From Hymenopellis radicata (Eukaryota > Basidiomycota > Agaricomycetes > Agaricales > Physalacriaceae), in assembly GCA_015501595.1 (NCBI GenBank), contig JADNRX010000032.1, positions 62,001-126,000 on the forward strand: a stretch of 64,000 bases of DNA, given 5' to 3'. This document shows positions 57,181 through 64,000 of this stretch, piece after piece. The first letter of the stretch is position 1; every line of letters begins with the position of its first letter. The translations under genes were made by a program, and so were the position numbers. The notes under the pieces were generated by a model that was not told the origin of the DNA, searched no databases, and saw nothing but the letters and a program-made list of their open reading frames with translations.

Positions 57181-57789
57181 TCACTTGTAAACCTTCCTCT
57201 GCAACTTGGCAGTCCCCAGCACCAGCCCATCCCTCCCTTCAGCCATCCTCACAACCTTGTTCATCGCCACAAACGCATTCCCAACAGCGAGCTGGTGCGA
57301 GAGCTGCTCAAACTCCCGCCTCTTCGTCGGCGCCATCTTGGGAATCTGGATCTTGTACTCGGGCGCGTTCACTGCGAGATCGGGCTTCCACGACGGCAGG
57401 CGGTTCGTCGAGGTGTCGCTGACGTAGAAGCGCATCATGGAGACGAGGTTGCGCGTCACGTCGTGCGGGAGACCGCGCGACTGGGAGGAGTTGTATAGCA
57501 GAGCTAGCGTGCCTTCCACTACCATCACGTTTTCTTAGTCCGCGAATTGGTTAGGGTAGAGGTATTTACCTCGCCGTTCCCATGTCGTTAGCCACACTTG
57601 CAAGTCGGCTTTGATTTCTGGAGACGGGTTCTTTTCGAGTTTGTGGATTACCCGGGCGGCATTTTCAAAAGGCGTGCGCCAGATGCGGCGGAGCGGTTTT
57701 ACGGCATAGCTGGTGTGGAGGACTGCGGCTGAGCTGGTGCGCAGAGCAAGGCGGTATAGGCTGGTGAATGTCGCGGGGAGGTTGGGCAT
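57181..57789 (-). CDS. LYR-motif protein (mitochondrial type)
   Basis: Starts at MPNLPATFTSLYRLALRTSS (57789), with the LYR motif (L-Y-R, then LR a few residues on) near the N-terminus, characteristic of the Complex1_LYR superfamily. Then AVKPLRRIWRTPFENAARVI follows. One intron (57596 to about 57527, GTAAAT...GGTAG) joins TTWERR to VEGTLALLYNSSQSRGLPH, and the protein ends EGRDGLVLGTAKLQRKVYK at 57181. LYR proteins act in mitochondrial iron-sulfur cluster delivery or respiratory complex assembly. This one, about 180 residues, is longer than the smallest members. It lies only about 130 bases from the stop of Yme2, another mitochondrial protein. Confidence 0.75.
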
Positions 57790-57919
57790 AAATAGCGACA
57801 AATACCGCGACGCGCTTTCCAGCTCTTTCTCACGGACCCTGAGTTTCAAGGTTACTGGCTATCTTCGAAATGAGTCGTGATACTCGAGTCCACTACACAC
57901 GAGGTAAATTACAAGGTCG

Positions 57920-60900
57920 CTACCGTCCAGACACTGCCTTGCTGCCCACGTTGGCAAGTACCCTCTTCAGCCCCGCATTCTTCCTCTCCAAGCTCTCAAT
58001 CTTCGTCTGATACAACCTGATCTTATCCAGCAGATATCTCGCGCGCTGCGACAGAGTCGACGTTCCCGCAATAGACGCCCAAAAACCGGTATCCGCCCCC
58101 ATGTCCTTGAGCTTCAACAACTCATCCTCGTAGGCTTTGACGTTGCTCTCAGCACCCGCGATGACCTTTTCGTTGAATGCGAGGTCCTGAGTTGCTTGGA
58201 AGATAGGATCTAGGCAACGGTAAGCTTGGAAGGATGACTACGGCAGAAACATACCCTGAGCGAGACGCTGGAAAGCGTATCGGAAAATAGGCTTGCCGGG
58301 TTTGATAGTAGAAGGACGACCTGCATGACAGGTTCAGTCTGCGAAGCACTATAGTCACAGAGTCCACAGACCATTGTGGGTTCCCATTGCTATAAGCTCA
58401 GCGTGTTCCATATTGCGAAGGGGAGTCTCGTCCCCCTTGAATGGGAAGTCGAGGAGAACTTCCGAGTACGAAATCTACACACGAGGTCAGTGCACAGACA
58501 GTAGAATATGCCTTCAAAGGTACCTCAGGTTGACTTGCAAGTTTCTTCATTACAATCCAAGCTTGCTCCCTCGTCCAAGGGAGAGTCTTTGCATCTTCCG
58601 CGTCATCTCCAAATGCGCTTTTCTGGATCTCGCCAACGCCCCTGTTAATGATATCTTCTACAGCTTCTTCCACGGCCTGACCGCTGCGCATCTTATGAAT
58701 CAACTAAACGAGGAACTGAGATCGCGCCGAGAGATGATGAACAGAAAACGAACGCTCTCGAGATCACTTGCTCTTCCACCTAAACGCTCAATGTAGTTTG
58801 TTTGCTCTCGTGAGAAATTCAAATCGATGTCAGCATCCTTTAGCTTCTGTCGTAGGAAAGCAAGTGCACTCTTGGAGTCCGCATCATCCAGTGCTATGAG
58901 ATTCAACGGCTTGGTAGGGAGGGCTGACAACAAATAAATCAGAAACCGTGCTGAAAACAGACAGTCATGCAAACCTTTGGTCAGTCGCTTCATGTTTTCC
59001 CGATTGTCGCTTATAACAATGACATGTGCAATCTTTCAAGCAAATCAGTCGTGAGCACAAGGCATTTGGATTATTCCCCACCTGACTCTCAGCCAAATTT
59101 GCCGCCCATTGAGCAATCACGGCCATAAGTTCGTCCTTGCTCGCGCCTCCTTTCGACTCATAGTTGCGTACGATCACAATCGGTAAACTCTCAACAGCTT
59201 CAACATCCTCGGCACTCCTCTGCTTCTGACGTTCGTCTTCCTTGACCTCCGATATTACCTCGACTTCTTCGCCGTCGCCAAACAGCTCATCTCCGATGCC
59301 GAGCTCGCTCATGACGCCGTTACCTGCAACACAATCCAGACGACCGTCATGCCAAGTACCTTTCCTTATGCTGCTTTCCCGACGAGCACTCTCTAGGTTG
59401 CGCGACTGCTGTTTTTCTTCCTCTTTCATCTGTTTGCGAATATGGTTACGGTGTGATGAGCTGACGTTTTTAAGCGCTTCGGTAGTGACGGTAAGAATAT
59501 CGTGCAGTTGGTCTGACACAGAACTGCTGAAACCCGCTGCGGAGAGTGTTAGAACGAATTCAAACTACAAGGTCAAGACTGTATACCTTTCTGACCTATC
59601 AAGCCTACACTGGCGAGGTCAATGAGGTGGTTGACAGAATTGAGAAATGAGAAGAGGGGCCAGTAGCCTGTTTGATTTGCCAATGCCTTGAGCAGTTGTG
59701 TATCGGATATTGCCTTGAGCAGTGGTCGACAATCGACGACCAAAGTTTTCCTACCCTTTATAAGATTTCCGCTCGTAGATCAATAAATCGATGCACCTTT
59801 CGTTGCCGCGTAGAACGTTCTTCAACATGGTGGTCTTTCCACTTCCTTGCGGTCCATGAATAAATGCAATGGTGGCTAGAAGGAAGGTTATGTGGGGGTC
59901 CCGCGGTCGATGATGCCTTACTGGGTAAGTCCCTAAGGTATGTCTTGACTGCTTCAGCAGCTTCTTGTCGTTCCTTCCAGACATCGGCCTCGTATGAGAG
60001 TGGGGTTGTTGTATATATTCTATCGTATGTGTTGGTTCTCAGCCATTGATAAATCTTGTTTTCTAAGGGAGAGATAAGGTCCTGCCTGTTCCCAAAAGTA
60101 GACACGTACCCCGGAATTCAAACCAGTCTTCCACTTTTGCTTGTATCATTAATGCCCGTATAGGATCAAATATAGTGTACGTGAGTGTGCCTAGGAGCGT
60201 AAGAAGGACGGGCAGTACGATCCTGGGGTGACTAGAGATCCAATCTCGTACAGCGTGGCCTTGGATTGGGTCTTCGTACATTGTGCGTAACTTTGTAGAA
60301 CTCGTTGATCCAGACTGGACGCTGAGACCATGCAAGACGTTGCGCGCAATAGCAGCCGAACGAGTGGTTCGGAATGTCACCGTAGCTGAACGCGGAGTGC
60401 CAGCAGGAACTGGTTTTGGTTCCGAAAGCTCTCCGATGCGGCCATAGGGCTAGAAAACGCGGTCAGGAAGAGACGTAGAGAACGGTGAATAACGAGTTAC
60501 GCGTAGAAGTCCATATAATACTTCTTCGTGAACATCTGGACCTTCGAACGATACTTTGAGGATACGCGACGCGTATCTATTCATGTCCTGCTCTGTGATT
60601 GAGAGCATGCGATACGGGATGAGAAAGAAAACATACCTCTTTCCAGGGAGTGCCCTTGACCAGCCAAACTTGGCCTGCGTGTGTGCCCAGACCCAACCAA
60701 GATGGAAGAGCACCGTCCTGCTTGAGTTGCTGCCTTAGGTCATGTTCTATAGTACGAAGAGCATCAGAGTCATCGCTAGCGTTGTAGTCGAAGTGAACAA
60801 AGACACCGCCATCCTTAGGATGAGGTTCGACAGAAGTGATGGTAAAGTTGTGCGCTTTGACGGCAGCGAAGCGAGCGCGGACAGCGTGCAGGAGCCCTTC

Positions 60901-61171
60901 CTCTTTGAAGTCACCGATGTATCGACGTACGCTGGGACTATTTAGTACACATAATGTATTATTGCAGAACAAATACTGACTCAAATCTTCCGACCTGAAT
61001 AGGGAAGACTGAGTCGACGAAGACACAGCCAGACTTTGCCTTGCCAACTGTCAAACGACGTGTTAGCAACAGGCTGATGCGACGCACCTGAGCGACATTG
61101 GAGAATAGGCGGGCGCTATTTCGTGCGACGACGACGGCTGAGCGCATCCCTTTCGACGCGCTCTGCAACAT
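57920..61171 (-). CDS. YME2: Mitochondrial escape protein 2 (Yme2/RNA12)
   Basis: The start at 61171 gives MLQSASKGMRSAVVVARNSA, an arginine-rich mitochondrial targeting sequence; an upstream in-frame ATG at 61207 would precede it. Segments in order: RYIGDFKEEGLLHAVRARFA, FVHFDYNASDDSDALRTIEH and the RRM-like block ADVHEEVLYGLLR in its native form. Next come the inner-membrane helix RIVLPVLLTLLGTLTYTIFD, the P-loop FIHGPQGSGKTTMLKNVLRG, and PIVIVRNYESKGGASKDELM. The C-terminal blocks are DETPLRNMEHAELIAMGTHN, RPSTIKPGKPIFRYAFQRLA and a coiled-coil tail. In yeast Yme2 sits in the inner membrane and influences mitochondrial DNA retention. About twelve exons. It shares a 107-base gap with the divergent nucleoporin gene. 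Confidence 0.88.
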
Positions 61172-61278
61172 GATGGAGAATGACAGGCAGGCAGGGACGC
61201 GGTTCAAAGCAGCCTGACGTCAAACCATCAGATGGAAATAACAGTCACAGCTGTGACCATCATCCTTGTTTCGCCACC
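61172..61278. promoter_or_regulatory. Compact bidirectional promoter, Yme2/nucleoporin
   Basis: Only 107 bases separate the two divergent start codons, so both promoters must share or overlap this space. A palindromic CAGCTG and a TGACGTCA-like (TGACGTCAAA) element near 61216-61225 could bind bZIP or bHLH factors. Confidence 0.5.
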
Positions 61279-64000
61279 ATGTCCTGGTCCAGCTCAAACG
61301 GCTCCGAGAGCCGCAGGCGGTCGCAGAAGGCGCCCTCTGCGCGGCGGTTGGTCAGAAAAAGCTCGTCGTTGTTCTCGACACTTCAGAGCTTTGTTCCTGC
61401 TCCTTTGTCGCGCCTTTTCAGCGGCGGGCCCGACGAGTTTGATGACTCCAAGGACGACATGGGCAAACGGAGGCGAGTTGAAGGAGGGCAGAATGAGCCG
61501 GCTGTGGCGATGATGGAGGATGGTCCGGCGCCGGCTAAAAAGTTGCGGAGAAAGAGTCCAGACAGGCAGCCACAATACCGCCTGAGCGCCTATCTCGATC
61601 CCCCCGCAGCCGCCTTTAACCACCAGCCAAACGTCTACACCAACCCTGGCATACACTCACTTAATGTTCCCCTGCCTACTGCCGATATTCCCCGTAATGA
61701 ACCGCGTACCACCCTCTCTCCCCTCCGCAACCAGTTCAGCAGCAGTCTTAGAACCATGTCCGTAGATCCGCCCCAGTCCAGCTCTTTCAGTCAGCGCCTG
61801 AACCGCGACGTCTCCATGCGCAATGCCTCCTCTTTTGCCCTTCGTGACCAGTCAATGGAGCCTCCGGTTGGCTCGTCTCTCATCCGTCCTCTCAATTTCT
61901 CCCGCGACACCTCCCTTCCTCGTGCGAACAGTGGCCTGTTTCGCATGCGTACCTCGATGACCCCGCAGCCTCCCCGCGAGGTTTCTGAGCCACCCACTCT
62001 TAATTCTCTCGGCTCTAAACCGGTCTTTGTTCGTACCCCTACCGTCGAAGCCAGTACCACCAGCAGAACCTTGCCTACTTTGGGAGATATTGCCGATGAC
62101 CATCGCAGGGTGAGTTTTCATCGAAATAATATTTTGTGGCGCCAACTAAATATGCTGTAAAGACTCAATCTCCCGTCCGACAACACAGTTCGGCTTCCCT
62201 TCTTTTCGGTACCCAACCCTCGACTCAGCTCAAAGGTCGATTTTTTTTTTCGCCCTCGTATTCTCCTTCTCATAGCTCTACAGCTCGTACCGTCAACAAA
62301 GCGACGCGTGCTCTCCAGGACCTTGATGCCTATAAAACGCCGCTCCAGCCTACTCGCATCCGTGAAAGCAAGTCTCAATTTGGCTTCGTTGCCGACCCTA
62401 CGGATATGTTCAGTCGTAAAAAGTCGTATCAAAGGATGCCGGGTGCACGTGGCCCGGAAGCTAAAAGTGCTCACAAGGCCAACAAGACCAAACCCTATGC
62501 TGGTGAGGCCGGTATCAAAAAACATCTTGCTCGCAACAAGCTTGCAGTCGCTGAGGAGCAGCAAGCCGCCTCCGAAGCTCATACTCCCTTGCGTAAGGAT
62601 GACGAATCCATGCCAGCTGACCCAAAGCCCGCATCAGAACCGCTCAAGGAAGTGAAGCTTCCAGATGACAAGGGGGAGACTTTCAAACCGATTGACAAGA
62701 AGAGCACCATCCCATCGCAGTCATCACTCCGTGTAGGACGCACTTTCCCGTCTCGTAATCACATCGATCGTCCGGCTGCGAGACCTGGAAAGTCCAAGTT
62801 TTCGGCTTCATTTGACGAGGACGATGAAGATAAGGATGACGAGGAGTCCAAGAAGGAACGTGAAATGATGGAAGAGGCAGCGAAACGTGTTCCCATTTTC
62901 ACCATGCCGACAAGCTTTAGTTTTGCGAAGGATGTAAGTTCGGCTCTCATCTTCAGTTTCCATGTGATCCTTATGAATTCCCAGACGTCACCCATCCAGA
63001 ACGCGGAGACTGCTAAGGAACCGCCTATCCCATCCCTTCCATTCTCTATCGCGGGCTCTTCATCGGCTGTCTTTGGCAAATCGGCGGTCGCGACTCCGTC
63101 TGTCGGGCCAGCCGAGTCTAACCAAGCAACAATTCCGGCTCCCGTCACTGTTGGAAGTAGTGCCGATGTTCCTACCGCCTCTGGTGCTGTCCCGAACTTC
63201 TTCAGCAACAGCAAGGCACCTGCTCCTGCTCCTGTTGCCCCGGTGAACTTTTCACTTCCTGTACCAGAGTCGGCTCAGTCGGCGCCTTCTCTACCATTTG
63301 CGCTTGCGCCGAAACCTGCTCCAGTAGCTGTCAACAATGCAGATGATAAGAAGGAGCCACAGAGCACACAGGGCCATCCCTTTACATTCGGCGCTCCAGC
63401 GACGGAAACGCCAATGTCCGCCGCTTTCGGTGCATCGACAGTGTCAGGCTCATTGTTCGGTCAACAGAAGAACGAGGGTAATGCACCGGCACCACCCTCC
63501 AAGTCGTTGTTCGCCCCCCAAAGTGATGCCAAACCTTCGCTTTTCTCATTTTCCAAGCCTTCTGTGTCGGAGAGCCCAGCCGAAGTACCAAAGCCTGTAG
63601 GGGGAAACTCTTCGGAGTCTCAGAGAGCTGCACAGACTCTTTTTGGCGTCGCGGCCGCTGCTCCCGCTGCTACCAATTTCTCGTCCAAACCCGCCGGGTC
63701 AACCTCCTCGCCGTTCATGTTCGGTGCTCTTAAAACAGATGCAGCTCCAGCATCCACAGTCATGTTCACATTTGGAGCGCCCAAGGTGGCTACAACTACA
63801 AGTGAGGCGCCTGCTGCTGACCCTTCGAAGAGCTTTGCCTTTGGCACATCTTTACCAACGCCCAAGGATGATGCACCAGTAAAGGCACCTTTTAGCTTTG
63901 GTGCCCCAACACCGACGACCGAAGCTCCCAAGTCGGCTTTCGCCTTTGGCGCAGCCAAGGAGGACACACCAAAACAGCCGACCTTCTCGCTGGGGCAATC
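61279..64000 (+). CDS. FG-repeat nucleoporin (Nup1/Nup60/Nup153-like), 3' end outside window
   Basis: Starts at MSWSSSNGSESRRRSQKAPS (61279). The N-terminal segment RLVRKSSSLFSTLQSFVPAP with LSRLFSGG resembles the membrane-binding amphipathic helix of yeast Nup1/Nup60 and mammalian Nup153. A basic signal, GKRRRVEGGQ, follows. The middle is Ser/Pro-rich with introns at 62110-62161 and 62935-62985, and it includes an acidic block SASFDEDDEDKDDEESKKER. The C-terminal region carries FxFG and FG repeats: FTFGAP, SLFGQQ, FAFGTS, FSFGAP and FAFGAA, separated by Ala/Pro/Ser-rich spacers. These bind nuclear transport receptors in the pore basket. The gene continues past base 64000. Confidence 0.87.

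Noticed and set aside
57181..57922. The LYR-type exons as the C-terminus of Yme2.
   Set aside because: Yme2 ends with its usual coiled-coil tail and a stop at 57920. The LYR motif then follows a separate start codon, so these are two genes.
1..64000. CRISPR arrays, bacterial insertion sequences or integrated phage.
   Set aside because: No regularly spaced direct repeats, transposase or bacterial-style operons are present, and gene structure is eukaryotic throughout.

Overview
This window is nuclear DNA from a filamentous basidiomycete, most likely an Agaricomycete (mushroom-forming class). The evidence is dense short genes broken by many introns of about 45-55 bases with GT-AG ends, no bacterial operon signals, and families typical of that class: an uncharacterised seven-helix membrane family, a long F-box protein, MYND and SMYD-like SET proteins, a CHAT-TPR protein, a secreted intradiol dioxygenase and a secreted GH43 enzyme. 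The species cannot be named from the sequence alone.

Layout. 1-4.6 kb, minus strand: an Atg14-type autophagy subunit (cut by the window edge), an unknown protein, a secreted intradiol dioxygenase and an isoprenylcysteine methyltransferase. 5.6-23.6 kb, plus strand: a membrane protein, ORC5, a metallophosphoesterase, the FACT subunit SPT16, an alpha/beta hydrolase, a GH43 glycosidase, ATP-type PEP carboxykinase and an SDR-like reductase/epimerase. 23.6-33.1 kb: a MYND protein, an unknown protein, a 5'-nucleotidase-type phosphatase, an F-box/LRR-like protein and a second seven-helix protein. 33.7-41.2 kb, minus strand: three SET-domain paralogs, two of them inside a tandem duplication that also carries a small glycine-rich membrane protein. 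41.3-46.2 kb, plus strand: an acidic nuclear-type protein and RNA polymerase III subunit RPC3. 46.5-52.1 kb, minus strand: a CHAT-TPR protein and two uncharacterised genes. 52.2-55.3 kb: gene-poor, with one possible small secreted protein and the remains of a Bir1/survivin-type gene. 55.3-61.2 kb, minus strand: an F-box protein, an LYR-motif protein and the mitochondrial protein Yme2. 61.3-64 kb: an FG nucleoporin running off the end.

Most genes are ordinary housekeeping or lineage-typical genes placed side by side; I see no metabolic cluster. The regions that repay a second look are the SET/membrane-protein duplication, the BIR pseudogene with stop codons at tryptophan positions, and a set of one-base frameshifts at homopolymer runs in otherwise conserved genes. 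The last may reflect consensus errors in the assembly rather than biology.

Exon boundaries were read by eye from frame continuity and splice signals, so individual junctions may be off by a few codons.
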